The notes: generated from the letters alone by a model not told the origin. A stretch of DNA of 64,000 nucleotides from Chloroflexota bacterium (GCA_023381515.1 JAMCQI010000015.1:1-64000), one strand, 5' to 3'. Numbered from the stretch's first letter, positions 1-9,524 are shown. Program-made: numbers and translations.

Positions 1-113
1 CTCATTGTCCCCTGCCTGCCGGATTGACCTCAAGGTGATTAGGGAATCTCCTTGACCCTACGGGTTCAATGCATCACCTCCTCATGAACCGTTCGGGCTC
101 GACAACTGTATGC

Positions 114-281
114 TTATCCTAGCGCGCTATCCCCGTAGATCAATTGCGCGGCCGCGAGCTTTTGTCCCACTAGGCTTGCGGCTCGATGTTCCATCGTGTC
201 GCGATACACGGCAAAGTGCACGTCGACATCATGAACCTGACCGATGCGCCAGGTGCGTCGCGACGCTTGCATCAAGCAGTA
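114..281 (-). CDS. C-terminal exon of the methyltransferase/helicase gene
   Basis: This is the downstream exon of the helicase gene whose first part ends at 2729. Read on the minus strand it gives a SNF2-type motif VI region (LMQASRRTWRIGQ) followed by about 40 residues and a TAA at 114-116. It has no start codon of its own. Joining 2729 directly to 281 restores one reading frame with the sequence EYSLYCLMQASRRTWRIGQ, the expected arginine-finger region of this helicase group. The exon/intron border can slide by 3 nt because TAC is repeated at 279-284. Its completeness depends on splicing of the group II intron. Confidence 0.8.
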   Translation of the reverse strand, partial: YCLMQASRRTWRIGQVHDVDVHFAVYRDTMEHRAASLVGQKLAAAQLIYGDSALG

Positions 282-338
282 GTAGGGTAGGAAAGGGGCG
301 AGTTACCCTTGCAGGCACTTTTCCCCAGACCCCCCTCC

Positions 339-372
339 GAACCGGACTTGACCCTTTGGCGTCATCCGGCTC
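339..372 (-). ncRNA. Group II intron domain V
   Basis: A 34-nt hairpin. The minus-strand sequence begins GAGCCGGATGAC and ends AAGTCCGGTTC, with complementary arms GAGCCGGA/TCCGGTTC and an inner stem with an AAAG-type loop. The size and end sequences match the catalytic domain V of bacterial group II introns. It lies 3' of the maturase gene and 57 nt from the intron end, leaving room for domain VI. Confidence 0.8.
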
Positions 373-380
373 TCCAGAAC

Positions 381-2201
381 TCACGTGCATTTGTCGGGTA
401 AGGGTTTCCCTGCGTGGATTGCATCGTGGCATGATTTGCACACCACCAGCGTTTTCCTTTGCAGCGCGATCATCCTGACTACCCAGGCGGGTTTGTCTTT
501 CCTGCCGCGCCAACGGTTCTTCAGGTCTGCCATTTTGCGAACGTGGTGCACTTCGCATCTGTCTGTAGAGCCACAGATTTCACACTCGTTCGCTTGCAGC
601 CGCTGAATAAGGTCGGTACGTGAACTGAGCGGAACGTGCCGTCGTCGGATGTCATCGTCAATTGGCTCGCTGCCCGGCTTGACGACTTTCAGAGGGATAC
701 CGCCCCAGTAGATGTAGTGCGTGTCGTCCTTGGTTGGGACTTCTACAACGAGAACTTTGTAGGTCTTGCCATCTACCGTGCGTCTCCCGCCATACTGCCG
801 GTACGCCCAAGGGACGGTGGACTTGAACTTGTCCGCCAGTGTTTTTGTGAGAGCGACTTCCATCACGTATTTGAGCTTACGCAGCGCGCATCGGTCAACG
901 GCATACTTGTAGTACTCGGCGATTCCACGAAACCGTTGCTGGTACACGTTCATGATTTCTGCATCAGAGTATTGCAGCAGATTGGCTTCGTGGATTGGTT
1001 TGCCGTGCCGAAGATAGCGCACTGCCAGCTCATCGACCTTCCCATACGGAACACCTAGCCGTATGCAACCATTGATGCTTCGAGTTTTGGTGCGCGTGCC
1101 TGTTCGGGCAGTCAGTTTGTCGTCTGCATGGTAGACGCTGATGTCATATCCCAAGAAGCGTGCATGTTCCGTGCGGGCGTGCGTGATGAGGGTTTTGGAT
1201 GCGCTCATTTCCAGATGCAGCGTGTCCTTCAGGAATGCACCGATCGACCTTTTGATTTCTTCTGCCTCTGATTTGGGTCCGATGAGACCGAGGATGAAAT
1301 CGTCGGCATAGCGAAGGTAGTGCAGTCGCCTGAAGTCGGGATCTTGCGTATCCTGGGAGGGCAACCAGCGTCGTTGTTGCTGAAGCTCCTTGATCAACGC
1401 CGTGTCGCCATGTCGTTGTGCTTTTTGGATCATCTTTCCCAAGTGTCCATACTCGTAACTCGCTGCACGCTTCTCCCCGCGAGAGTACTGCGGGACAAGT
1501 TGTTCTTCGATATAGGCATCCAGTTCATGCAAGTATATATTGGCGACCAAAGGACTGAGGATACCGCCTTGCGGCGTTCCACTGTACGTGCGGTTGTAGT
1601 GCCAGTCCTCCATATACCCCGCTTCCAGTAACATCCGGATGAGATTCAGCAACCGACCATCTTGGATATCTCGGGAGAGAATCTCCATTAGTACTTGATG
1701 GTCAATGTTGTCGAAGCAGCCTCGGATGTCACCTTCGATGAACCACGCTGCACCCTGAAACCTTCTCTTCAGGTCTGCCAGTGCGGTGTGGCATCCGCGT
1801 CCTGGCCGAAAGCCGTGCGAACTATCGCAAAAGCGGGGTTCGTAGTAGGCTTCGAGCAGCAGGCGGAGTGCCTCTTGCACCAGCTTGTCTGAAAAGTTCG
1901 GGACTCCGAGTGAGCGTGTCCCTCCATTCTTCTTGGGAATCTGTACACGACGGGCAGGATGAAACCGAAAGCGTTCCGTTCGTAGTTGTTCGATGATTCT
2001 TTGGATGCGTCCCAGGTTCATCCCGTCTACCGTGTCGTCTGCTTCCGTTCCTGCCGTGAGCGCACCACGATTACGAGCGATCTTGTCATACGCAGCCAGA
2101 AATAAATCCTCGCTGAATAGACAGCGATACACTCGCGTCAGGGGCGTTCCTTTTTCACCCAACTTGTGCATTGCTTGTAGAATCTGTTCGGCGGTTTGCA
2201 T
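381..2201 (-). CDS. ltrA: Group II intron reverse transcriptase/maturase with HNH endonuclease domain
   Basis: About 606 residues. The reverse-transcriptase palm has the YADD active site (LRYADDFILG) preceded by FxxGDIRGCFDNIDH and the TPQGG.LSP block. A maturase (X) region follows, and the C terminus is an HNH nuclease domain with paired cysteines (CEICG ... HHV ... CKSCH) used for target cleavage in retrohoming. The start was put at 2201 because GGGAGG lies 7 nt upstream; an ATG at 2207 and a longer frame to 2267 are also open. No stop or frameshift is seen, so the protein should be active. It is encoded within domain IV of the surrounding intron. Confidence 0.92.
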   Translation of the reverse strand: MQTAEQILQAMHKLGEKGTPLTRVYRCLFSEDLFLAAYDKIARNRGALTAGTEADDTVDGMNLGRIQRIIEQLRTERFRFHPARRVQIPKKNGGTRSLGVPNFSDKLVQEALRLLLEAYYEPRFCDSSHGFRPGRGCHTALADLKRRFQGAAWFIEGDIRGCFDNIDHQVLMEILSRDIQDGRLLNLIRMLLEAGYMEDWHYNRTYSGTPQGGILSPLVANIYLHELDAYIEEQLVPQYSRGEKRAASYEYGHLGKMIQKAQRHGDTALIKELQQQRRWLPSQDTQDPDFRRLHYLRYADDFILGLIGPKSEAEEIKRSIGAFLKDTLHLEMSASKTLITHARTEHARFLGYDISVYHADDKLTARTGTRTKTRSINGCIRLGVPYGKVDELAVRYLRHGKPIHEANLLQYSDAEIMNVYQQRFRGIAEYYKYAVDRCALRKLKYVMEVALTKTLADKFKSTVPWAYRQYGGRRTVDGKTYKVLVVEVPTKDDTHYIYWGGIPLKVVKPGSEPIDDDIRRRHVPLSSRTDLIQRLQANECEICGSTDRCEVHHVRKMADLKNRWRGRKDKPAWVVRMIALQRKTLVVCKSCHDAIHAGKPLPDKCT

Positions 2202-2728
2202 TCGCATACCTCCCAATCTTGCAAGCCGAGTTCCTAACTCCCTTCGCCCTGTAGTTGGCTTTCCCAACTGCCCTGGGTGGACGTGACCCCACCGACTACT
2301 ATGGAGTTTCCGTCGCCCTGGGACTCGCGTCCTTTAGGCGATCCCGCAGTACAGTCATGAATGACGTGCTAGGATGGGTTAGAGCGTCTTTTCGTGGCTT
2401 GATGGGTCTCACTGACCCTTGTTCCCGACAGGAGGATTTCACATCTCTCAGCCTGTACAAGGTGCTGCTGTCGGGGCTTGACCTCAGCCATTGTGTCAAG
2501 AGAAGAATAGTCTCCAACTCACCACTGGACTTGAAGCAGTGTAGCTTTACCCATACCATCCAGGTCTCGGGGCGGCTTACTCTGGTAAATGGCTTCCCAG
2601 TTCACCCCTTTTCCGGCATGCTATTTTCCCGTTCGGATTTCTCTTTTCGGTAAACCGGATGACCTCGCAGGTGTATCCTCAACCTGCGGCGCGTCACGCG
2701 CAATCATTCATGCCGTCGTGCGGCGCAC

Positions 2729-5571
2729 GAGGGAGTATTCCGACTCGAACCAGACCGTTGTCTGGAAATCCACAAGGTCGAGTCCGACCTCGACGAGTTT
2801 CGGATTCGTAATTAGGACATCGATCATCCCTTTGCCCACGCGCCGTCTCAGCCATTCCTCTCGCACCTGGGTTCCGACGCTTGCTTTGAGAATGTCCACT
2901 CTCAGTCCAGCGCGTCCAAGGAGCCGAGCGAGCCGCTCGGTTATGTCCCGCGTACCCGTTTGTCTGCAGAAGACGAGCACGCGTCTCCCGAGATCGCGTT
3001 CTTTCTTGCAGAGGTTCACTAGCCATTCTTCTTTGGGATAGAGGCGGTTCTCTCCCAGTGCTGGAGCGCTCGCCACGACTTCTCCATCCGTAGCTTCCAC
3101 CACCTCTGCACGGAAGCAGCTGTTCGGATAGGCGAGCAGGCTCTGCAGGTAAGCCGCGAGGAGCGAATGGTTCCGGCGTTCAGTCGGTTCTGCAATTCCT
3201 CCATCAGTTCCTCTTCCAGAGCATCGTAGGCCTCACGCTGGTCCTTCGCCATCGGGATCTCATGCGGGTATTCGCGATAAGCGGGGAGCTGAAATCCAAG
3301 ATCGGTCAGGCTCAAGAAGGCCGAGCTATCGAGCAGGAGTGCGACGAGCTCCGGCGATGCTCCGGGCAACTCTCTCACGTATGTCTGCCGACGTCGCTTG
3401 CCGGAGTAAGTGCCAAAACCGTCGTCTCCTTCCGAGCGCTTCATCACTTTCTCAAGTATACCGAAGCGTTCAGCCCAGCGTTGACCATCGGCCCATGTGA
3501 ACTGCGCGCGTACCACGGGTGACAGCCGATGCAGGAGGAAGAAGAGCGACGTCGCCCGCCCGCCGAAAATAGTTCCCGTAAGCGCGAGCGTTTTGCTGCA
3601 TGCCCTGACAAGCGAGCCGAGCGCATACCCTTGATCGGTGCTCTGTCCCTTCATTTGGTGCACCTCATCGGCGATCAAGAGCTTGAAGATGCCGCGATGC
3701 CGGCGTGCAATGAACTCGGCGATGGGATACCGCGAGGTAGTGGGTCGTGTGTCGGCGTCGAGCAAGCGAGCCTCGTCCGAGACGGTTGCCCCGTTGAGAT
3801 GCATCATTTGGAAGACCGGTTCGCGGCACTGCGAACAGTACCTCTTGCGTTCTTCCAAGTAGGAAAGATCGCGAGCGATGGCGACCTCATGTCCTCCTTC
3901 GGTTTCATAGACGGGATAGCCGCAACGCGGACAGGCGAAGAATTGCTCTTTCTCCACAAGGGTTTCGCCGCTCCGCGTGTTCACCCGCGTGTAGCGATTC
4001 CGGATGATGTAGGCCGGTCGCCAGCCACTCCCGAGCTTTGCCATCTCGCGTGAGAGGACTGCATACGCCGGTGTGCCGGGGGCGAGCCGCTGCACCTGGT
4101 TCACGAATTGCGTCACGTCTGTGAGGCGATACAGCGGCATCGCAAAGGCCATTGGCACAATCTGCTGAATCTCTCTGATCCACTTGTTAACGAGATGAGG
4201 TGGGCACAGGATGAGTGTGGGCCGCGTGTCGCCATCGCAGAGGCGGATGAGTTCGGAAACCGCAGCGGCGATTGTACTCTTGCCCACACCCATCTCTCCT
4301 ACCATGACCGCCGAATTGGATTTCTGCAGTCGCTTCCAGAGAGCGACGGCCACGTGTTTCTGTGCGGCAAAGAGCCCAGTCTCCTTGCGCCCGGGAACGT
4401 GACGGTGTCGGCTCAGGTTGCCGAGCGTGCTCTGTACGATCGGTCCTTCGGCTTCGAGATCGAACTGGTAGAGCGGGATGAAGGTGTCCATCACTTTCTT
4501 GGTCAGCGCATCGCGCCATTTGTCGACGAACTCCGCCAGCGCTGACGGCTCTGCGACCCGTTCGTTGCTACCACTCTTTAGATCGAGCGCAATGATCTCT
4601 GTGACGAAGCGGTCCCGCACGATCTCTTCATCTTCGTCAGCGGATTCGACCTTCTCCTGCACCTTGTACGTCCGTCCTTTGACGAGGAGTTGTTCCGTGC
4701 AATCCTCCGACTCCAGTCGCAGGTTCCGCATCAAGCCGGCGGCGATGAGCATCGCGAGGTGCCCTTTCTTAAGGGGCATCAAGGGATGGAAGGTGGCAAG
4801 GTCACATCGCGGCGTCATCCACTCTTGCCATTCGGGTGTCTTCCAGGCGCCCGCTTCTGTCGCCTCGGCAAGCGCCTCCTGGGGATTGATCTCCGTGCCA
4901 CGGAAGTAGAATTTGGTCTCGAGCGGAGATGGCAGGCGGTATTTCTCTTCCTCACTCATTTCTTCGGGGAGCACAGGTAAGCTACCGCGACACTGTTGAA
5001 GCAATGCGAGCGCACCCTGTTCATCTCGGTGCGGCTCCGCCTTGGCGATGCCAAAGATCGCCGCTTGCCGAAATTGCGCATATTCCGGATCGGGGAAGCG
5101 AAACGCATGGATGGATTCGTATGCGGTCGCGAGATATCCCGCCATGCGAGCATCGATGCGATACTGGGGCACAATGTGCACGATGAGCCCGCCCGGCTGC
5201 AACCACTTGGTCGTATCTCGCAGGAAGGTGTACTCGGTGCGCTTCCCTTCTCCTTCGGCCGCATCGTAGGGTGGATTGAGGTAAAGGACCTGAAAGGCGT
5301 GGTGAGGAGCACGCGCCGAGGCGCAGTCGAGATGAAGCACGCGGTGCAGCCGTCCCGACGCTTCAAGCGCGCGTTCCGCATCGATCTCGATCCCATAGCC
5401 CTCAAGATGCCAGGCCTGCGAGACTGTCTGGGCCGCTATGCCCTCCCCGCAGCAAGGATCAAGTAACCTACCGCCAGAGCTAGTCGGTAGCACACAGCGC
5501 GCTATCCGTTCCGTCACAAGTTCGGGGGTTGGAAAGAACCCGGCTTTGGCTGTTGACGCGAGTCTCGTCAT
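2729..5571 (-). pseudogene. Adenine-methyltransferase (DUF6094-like) / SNF2-family helicase fusion, exon 1, frameshifted
   Basis: The first about 250 residues form a class I methyltransferase with a SAM loop (LLDPCCGEG, 37-45) and NPPYD (99-103), typical of N6-adenine enzymes and of the DUF6094 group. Then comes a helicase with Walker A GEMGVGKS (near 425), a zinc-ribbon-like insert with two CxxC pairs, DEVH (near 625) and the TGT motif. At about 3169-3172 the frame shifts: upstream reads ...LNAGT, and the neighbouring frame continues HSLLAAYLQSLL... through the helicase C-terminal domain to ...FESEYSL at 2729, where the intron begins. Restoring one C in a CC run would repair it, so it may be decay or a sequencing slip. 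The start overlaps the upstream gene (ATGA). Likely role: DNA handling or modification for the mobile element. Confidence 0.75.
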
Positions 5572-6143
5572 TCGGCCGAATCCATCAGAGCCCCGCGCTG
5601 GATGCCTTTCTCAATCAACGCGAGCCACAGATCAGAATCCGAACTCACCCGCCATGCTTCGACGCCCCGCGTCTCTGGCAGTGGTTCGATGAGCTTGTTC
5701 TTCATTCCCTGTTTCCAGAGGTCCGTTCCCCAGGAGACGAGCAGCGGAGCTGCGATAGCACGGTCCAACATGCCGATGAAGCGTTCGATCGGCGGCTCAT
5801 CCGTGCTATTCAAGAGGTAGAAAGCCTTGCCTGCTTCCAACCGGGGGAGTGCGGCCTGGTGATAGAGGAGCACCATGTGGTCAAGACCGCTCTCGGGCAG
5901 CTGAACTGTGCGAGAGACATAAGCTCCGTCCGCCCGGCGCAACACCTGATTCGCGATTTCAATCGCGCGGTTGTCCATCAGCGCCGCCCAGACGCCGCGC
6001 ACGGCGGTACGATAGCCAACCAACGACAGATAGATGGTCCCTTGCGTGTCGGGATCGACCGCATAGCCGAGACCGTGAGCACGCAAGCCGCCAAAGGAAA
6101 CCGAGCCGATCAGCTCGGGACATACACCAATCAGATCGGGCAT
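5568..6143 (-). CDS. Hypothetical protein, co-transcribed with the methyltransferase/helicase
   Basis: 191 residues and no family recognised. Soluble, no signal peptide or membrane segment. The start is supported by CAGGAG 7 nt upstream of the ATG. The stop overlaps the methyltransferase/helicase start by 4 nt (ATGA), which suggests translational coupling and a shared role. It contains a glycine-rich N terminus and a YHQAALPRLEAGKAFYLL segment that might be part of an alpha/beta fold, but no catalytic motif is clear. Confidence 0.7.
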   Translation of the reverse strand: MPDLIGVCPELIGSVSFGGLRAHGLGYAVDPDTQGTIYLSLVGYRTAVRGVWAALMDNRAIEIANQVLRRADGAYVSRTVQLPESGLDHMVLLYHQAALPRLEAGKAFYLLNSTDEPPIERFIGMLDRAIAAPLLVSWGTDLWKQGMKNKLIEPLPETRGVEAWRVSSDSDLWLALIEKGIQRGALMDSAE

Positions 6144-6228
6144 TCATTTCTCCTGTACAGATTGTTGTCTTCCAGCAAAGTAAGAGGGCGGTGCTCGATG
6201 GCACACGCCCTCTTCGACTGCAGTTCTC

Positions 6229-6672
6229 TTAGAATACTTCGTGGATCTCGATCCCATGGATCGCTTGCATCAACTTTTTCTTGATGCAGTACACGCCGGT
6301 CTTCGTGGGATTGGATTTCACATCTTCCACGATCGTTTCTCCGGCGCGTTCATACACAAAGTCGGCGACGTAATTAGCGATGTGGAATCCGTTCACGTCC
6401 AACCGATACTGCTTTTGCCGGGCGAGACCGGAGATGGTGCCGGCTTGCTGCTCCAGTACAAGTTCGGAGTAACGTTCGGCCTCCCGCTCGCTATCGAAGG
6501 TGATCCCATCGACGACCGTCTTTCTGTTGTGCCACTTGCTCAGAGTCATTGCTTCATCTTCCAGCGCTTCCAAGAGTGAGGGACCACCATCGTCGACTGA
6601 TTGCACTGCGGTCCGAATCGCTCTTCTCGCCTCCTGGCTCAAGCCTTTGAGATCGCTCAGCCTCACCGGCAT
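6229..6672 (-). CDS. DUF1064-family predicted nuclease
   Basis: 147 residues. The C-terminal about 105 residues fit the DUF1064 pattern common in phages and mobile elements: KWHNRKT...GITFDSEREAERY, then a strand with YVADFVYE, a VEDVKS block and an IKKKL helix. The spaced E, D and E.K residues (SEREAE, ADF, EDVKS) resemble a PD-(D/E)XK nuclease core of the Holliday-junction-resolvase type. That is an inference from the pattern. The preceding about 45 residues are a helical extension. It lies in the middle of the accessory operon. Confidence 0.75.
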   Translation of the reverse strand: MPVRLSDLKGLSQEARRAIRTAVQSVDDGGPSLLEALEDEAMTLSKWHNRKTVVDGITFDSEREAERYSELVLEQQAGTISGLARQKQYRLDVNGFHIANYVADFVYERAGETIVEDVKSNPTKTGVYCIKKKLMQAIHGIEIHEVF

Positions 6673-6717
6673 ATGCGCCTCAACAACCCGCGGGGTCTCT
6701 GCTCACTAGGTATCTAC

Positions 6718-6978
6718 CTACTGCCCGAGCACCACCGGATTCCATTCTTCGAACGGCAGGTCGAGCATGGCACAGAGGGTATGTGCCTCGGGAAGTTGAA
6801 CGCCATGCTTTTCGGCGATCTCAACGAGCTCGCTGCCGGTCAACCCATCGAGCAAGGACCAGCGGTGGAGAACCGTCTGCCCCGAGGCATCGTGCACCTG
6901 GATGAAATATCCGGAGGTGGAATTGAAACCATAGATCACAGTCTCCCCTTGACCGTTGGGGATCTCGTATTGCGCCAT
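6718..6978 (-). CDS. Small hypothetical protein
   Basis: 86 residues, with an excellent ribosome site (GGGAGG, 6 nt before the ATG). Predicted small alpha/beta protein: MAQYEIPNGQGETVIYGFNS begins like a short beta-meander, followed by a helix (GLTGSELVEIAEKHG). No family recognised. It is part of the run of small genes between the helicase and the toxin-antitoxin pair. Such genes often encode element-specific modulators, but nothing here shows a function. Confidence 0.65.
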   Translation of the reverse strand: MAQYEIPNGQGETVIYGFNSTSGYFIQVHDASGQTVLHRWSLLDGLTGSELVEIAEKHGVQLPEAHTLCAMLDLPFEEWNPVVLGQ

Positions 6979-6989
6979 AACCGCCTCCC

Positions 6990-7295
6990 TCAGCTATCCA
7001 AATGCCACACGGGTCCTCGCCCGACCCAGGCGTAGGATTTGGCAAATTCGCGAGCCGTCGTCTCGTACTCTTCACCATCAATGCCTTCGGTGAGATAGAC
7101 TCCTTTTCCGAGGTAGGTAAACAGGTGGGTCGCCCGCAGCCCTCCATTCAGGACGAGATGAGCTTCGATTATCGCTTTCCGTCGCCGGACCATCTGGAAC
7201 AGCTGGCGGGTGCTCAGGATCAGTTTCTTCGGAACGCCAGATGACCTTGGAGGTACCGGCAATGACTTGTTTGCTTGCTCACCTGTCTTTTTCAC
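6990..7295 (-). CDS. Small hypothetical protein (GTG start, coupled to DUF2958 gene)
   Basis: 101 residues. The GTG start overlaps the stop of the upstream DUF2958 gene (GTGA), so translation is probably coupled. Basic N terminus, then a compact region (GLRATHLFTYLGKGVYLTEGIDGEEYETTAREFAKSY) that could be a small beta/alpha domain. Not recognised. Confidence 0.6.
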   Translation of the reverse strand: MKKTGEQANKSLPVPPRSSGVPKKLILSTRQLFQMVRRRKAIIEAHLVLNGGLRATHLFTYLGKGVYLTEGIDGEEYETTAREFAKSYAWVGRGPVWHLDS

Positions 7296-7594
7296 CTGGC
7301 GTATTCCTTGCGGATCTGCGAGAGAGGTGTGGGCTTGAAGTACAGATCGCGTTCGACCGCGAGTCCGAACGGCCCCCGCAGCTCTTGTAGCTCGGACAGA
7401 CTAAAGTAGCCAAGCTCAAACTCGGCGCCGCTGACAGCACCGAAGAAGGTATCCTCACCGTCGAATTCCGTCGCGAACCAGGTCCAGTTGCTGTCGGGAG
7501 TGAAGAACTTGACGATGGCTGAGGGATCGTCTTCCTTCTCCGTTGCCCCGAGCGCGGGGAGCTTGTCGCGCAGTTCCTGCGTCAAGAGTTGCAT
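7292..7594 (-). CDS. DUF2958 domain protein
   Basis: 100 residues, spanning one whole DUF2958 domain. The characteristic blocks are present in order: LLTQELRDKLP, VKFFTPDSNWTWFATEFDG, DTFFGAVSG.EFELGYFSLSEL, and GLAVERDLYFKP. The family is common on plasmids and integrative elements, often close to replication and antirestriction genes; its activity is unknown. AAGGAAG lies 6 nt before the ATG. It overlaps the upstream gene by 13 nt. Confidence 0.85.
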   Translation of the reverse strand: MQLLTQELRDKLPALGATEKEDDPSAIVKFFTPDSNWTWFATEFDGEDTFFGAVSGAEFELGYFSLSELQELRGPFGLAVERDLYFKPTPLSQIRKEYAR

Positions 7595-7890
7595 CGGCTA
7601 CTTCCTTTCTCAATGGTTGTCGTGAGAGTGTAACCGTCGAGGAGATCTTTCACTCGTGCGGTGGCGCGTCGTAGCTCTTGGGCGACGCTCGCGAATACGA
7701 CCGCCTCCCGCGCATAGATGTGGGCGAGGGCCGGCGCGCCGTTCTGCGAACGGTTCACGTTCTCTTCGCTTGCGGAAACCGCCATCTGGTGCAAGGCTCG
7801 CATCGTCTGCACATATGTCTGCGTGGTAAGTTCGGCATCCTCGCCGAAAAGGGTGCTCAGTTCTCTTTCCAGCGTGTCAGTTGGAATCAT
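7582..7890 (-). CDS. Small helical hypothetical protein
   Basis: 102 residues, almost entirely helical with heptad-like spacing (LERELSTLFGEDAELTTQTYVQTMRALHQMA ... EAVVFASVAQELRRATARVKDLLDG). GAGG precedes the ATG by 4 nt. No known family. Overlaps the DUF2958 gene. Possibly a small dimerising partner protein; this is a guess from composition only. Confidence 0.6.
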   Translation of the reverse strand: MIPTDTLERELSTLFGEDAELTTQTYVQTMRALHQMAVSASEENVNRSQNGAPALAHIYAREAVVFASVAQELRRATARVKDLLDGYTLTTTIEKGSSRCNS

Positions 7891-7953
7891 GTCACCTCAT
7901 CAAGCAGAGAATCGGGATGAGGCAGTTCCTCATCCCGATTCCTTTGAATTTCG

Positions 7954-8451
7954 TCAGCTGGACTTGCCAGAGCTGGCAGGCGGCTCGCCGATTTCCTTGA
8001 GCAGCTCAGCGATCTCTTCCGGAGCACCGGCCAGCCACACCTTTTCGGTGATTTGTTCCTGGATGGCTTTGAGTCGGTCGAGTTCGGCAAAGACCGGCTG
8101 GAGGTCCGACATACCCCGCAGGATGGTGTTGATCCCTTCGACCGCTTTGGCATCGTGGTACAGGCTGCTGTTATCGCGGAGGTAGGCTGGGCGTTCCCAA
8201 CTCGGATATCCAAAGAATTCGATCAAACCTTCGAGAAGCGTGCGATAGGTATCCAGTTTGGCAACGAGATCGTTCTGCTCGAGGTAGATCTGCAAGGCTT
8301 CTTCTCTGTGCGCATTGACCCGAGCCTCCTGCATTCCGATGCAGCGCTGGATGCGATTCTGCAGGATCGATTCATACTTTTCGCGTGCGACGGCACCGAG
8401 CCGATTGGTCATGCCGTTGTGAAGGTTGTTGCTTTCACCGTTTGGATTCAT
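7954..8451 (-). CDS. Hypothetical helical protein
   Basis: About 165 residues, starting MNPNGESNN; a GTG codon directly upstream is an alternative start. Mostly helical, rich in Glu/Gln/Arg (EKYESILQNRIQRCIGMQEARVNAHREEALQIYLEQN), with no membrane segment. Not recognised. It sits in the same operon as its neighbours, 15 nt after the preceding gene's stop. Confidence 0.6.
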   Translation of the reverse strand: MNPNGESNNLHNGMTNRLGAVAREKYESILQNRIQRCIGMQEARVNAHREEALQIYLEQNDLVAKLDTYRTLLEGLIEFFGYPSWERPAYLRDNSSLYHDAKAVEGINTILRGMSDLQPVFAELDRLKAIQEQITEKVWLAGAPEEIAELLKEIGEPPASSGKSS

Positions 8452-8466
8452 CACGATTGGTCCTTC

Positions 8467-8964
8467 TTATTCATCTGTAACAATCGACTCTGCGGGATCG
8501 CGGCTCGCTTTGATTTCGATGCAGCTGGCAAGTTCGCTTATGTGGTCACGCAGGATCTGCACCGCTCGTTCGCTGCCTGACGGCGCACCCGGTTGCCAGC
8601 CGGCATCGGCCAGTATCCGCACGGCTGTTTCTCGGAACTTGAGTACGTGTCCATTCTTGAGGCGGGCATCCTCTCCGAATACATCCTGCGCAATCGGCTG
8701 ATATCTCTGTCGTAGGTGCCATTCCTCGGCGGATGCGACCGAGCTGCCGACGTATTTGACCTCGCGGCTCTCGATGAGGGCATCGAGATCGATGTACACC
8801 CACCCTCGATGAAAGTGCGAGTAGGGAATCGGGGGATCGAGCACGACGATTATGGGGAGCGTTCCACCTGGCTCTCCAATGCATTCGACGTACACGCCGC
8901 CGGGTTTGGGGTATCCGCAACCCCGGCGCATGACCGGTCGGACTTCCACGCCGCTTTCGCTCAT
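8467..8964 (-). CDS. Hypothetical protein of the accessory operon
   Basis: 165 residues, starting in a 4-nt ATGA overlap with the upstream gene. The N-terminal half has many Gly/Pro/Val and paired Cys residues (RRGCGYPKPGGVYVECIGEPGG), looking like a small beta-rich domain. The second half is helical. No family recognised. The stop overlap and conserved spacing argue it is real. Confidence 0.65.
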   Translation of the reverse strand: MSESGVEVRPVMRRGCGYPKPGGVYVECIGEPGGTLPIIVVLDPPIPYSHFHRGWVYIDLDALIESREVKYVGSSVASAEEWHLRQRYQPIAQDVFGEDARLKNGHVLKFRETAVRILADAGWQPGAPSGSERAVQILRDHISELASCIEIKASRDPAESIVTDE

Positions 8965-9524
8965 TCCTCTTCCTCCTCGCTTTCTTTCGACTCAGACGTG
9001 AGAGTCTCGCCCGTTGCGGCAATGATTCCCCGCACCGGTTTCACGCCCTTGCGCGCCAGGTCCTCGGGCGCCTGCTCCTGATCGGGCTTCAAATAGTAGC
9101 TCGTCCCCGTCCAGTAGCAGTAGGCGAAGATACCGGATTGGAAGCTGACACCCAGGCGCTCAAAGATTTCCTGCTTGGCGTCGCTCTCGGGGATTTCCAA
9201 CCACCGCGACGGCGCATGCTCGTACTTGCGGGCGAGCACTTCATCCACCTTCTCGTCATGCAGCGCCTCGAAGGCGGCGCGCAGCTCCTCTTCCGTTCCC
9301 TTTTCGATTATGAGCACGGCTTTGATATGGGCCAATGCAATGCGGGATAAACCCTTCACCATCCCTTCCGGAATGTTGTTGCGCGGGATGCGCACCGACA
9401 GGCCCTGCCGGTGGACCTCGCGGATCACGTCTTCCGGTGTCGGCCAGTACTCGGCGCCGCGAAAGACGAGGATATCTCTCGCCCCTGCTTGATTCGGGAC
9501 TGCCGTTCCGCTGTTGTCATCCAT
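8961..9524 (-). CDS. Hypothetical protein with acidic tail
   Basis: About 187 residues. The ATG at 9524 is preceded by AAAGGAA at 9 nt. A predicted alpha/beta domain contains FRGAEYWPTPEDVIREVHRQG and LARKYEHAPSRWLEIPES, and the protein ends in a run of glutamates (SKESEEEEE). It may be the first gene of the small-gene operon, since about 230 nt separate it from the toxin gene upstream. No family recognised. Confidence 0.65.
   Translation of the reverse strand: MDDNSGTAVPNQAGARDILVFRGAEYWPTPEDVIREVHRQGLSVRIPRNNIPEGMVKGLSRIALAHIKAVLIIEKGTEEELRAAFEALHDEKVDEVLARKYEHAPSRWLEIPESDAKQEIFERLGVSFQSGIFAYCYWTGTSYYLKPDQEQAPEDLARKGVKPVRGIIAATGETLTSESKESEEEEE

Larger units (their letters stand above)
282..2728 (-). 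mobile_element. Group II intron inserted in the helicase gene
   Basis: A 2.4-kb ribozyme-type retroelement read on the minus strand. The 5' end is GTGCG at 2728-2724, matching the conserved GUGYG start. A 34-nt domain V lies at 339-372, and the 3' end is ...CCTAC at 282, obeying the terminal AY rule. Between them sits a maturase gene. About 520 nt between the 5' end and the maturase start would hold domain I and neighbours. The flanking exons belong to one helicase gene and join in frame. The orientation is the same as the host gene, as required for splicing out of its mRNA. The 3' edge is uncertain by 3 nt. Confidence 0.85.
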
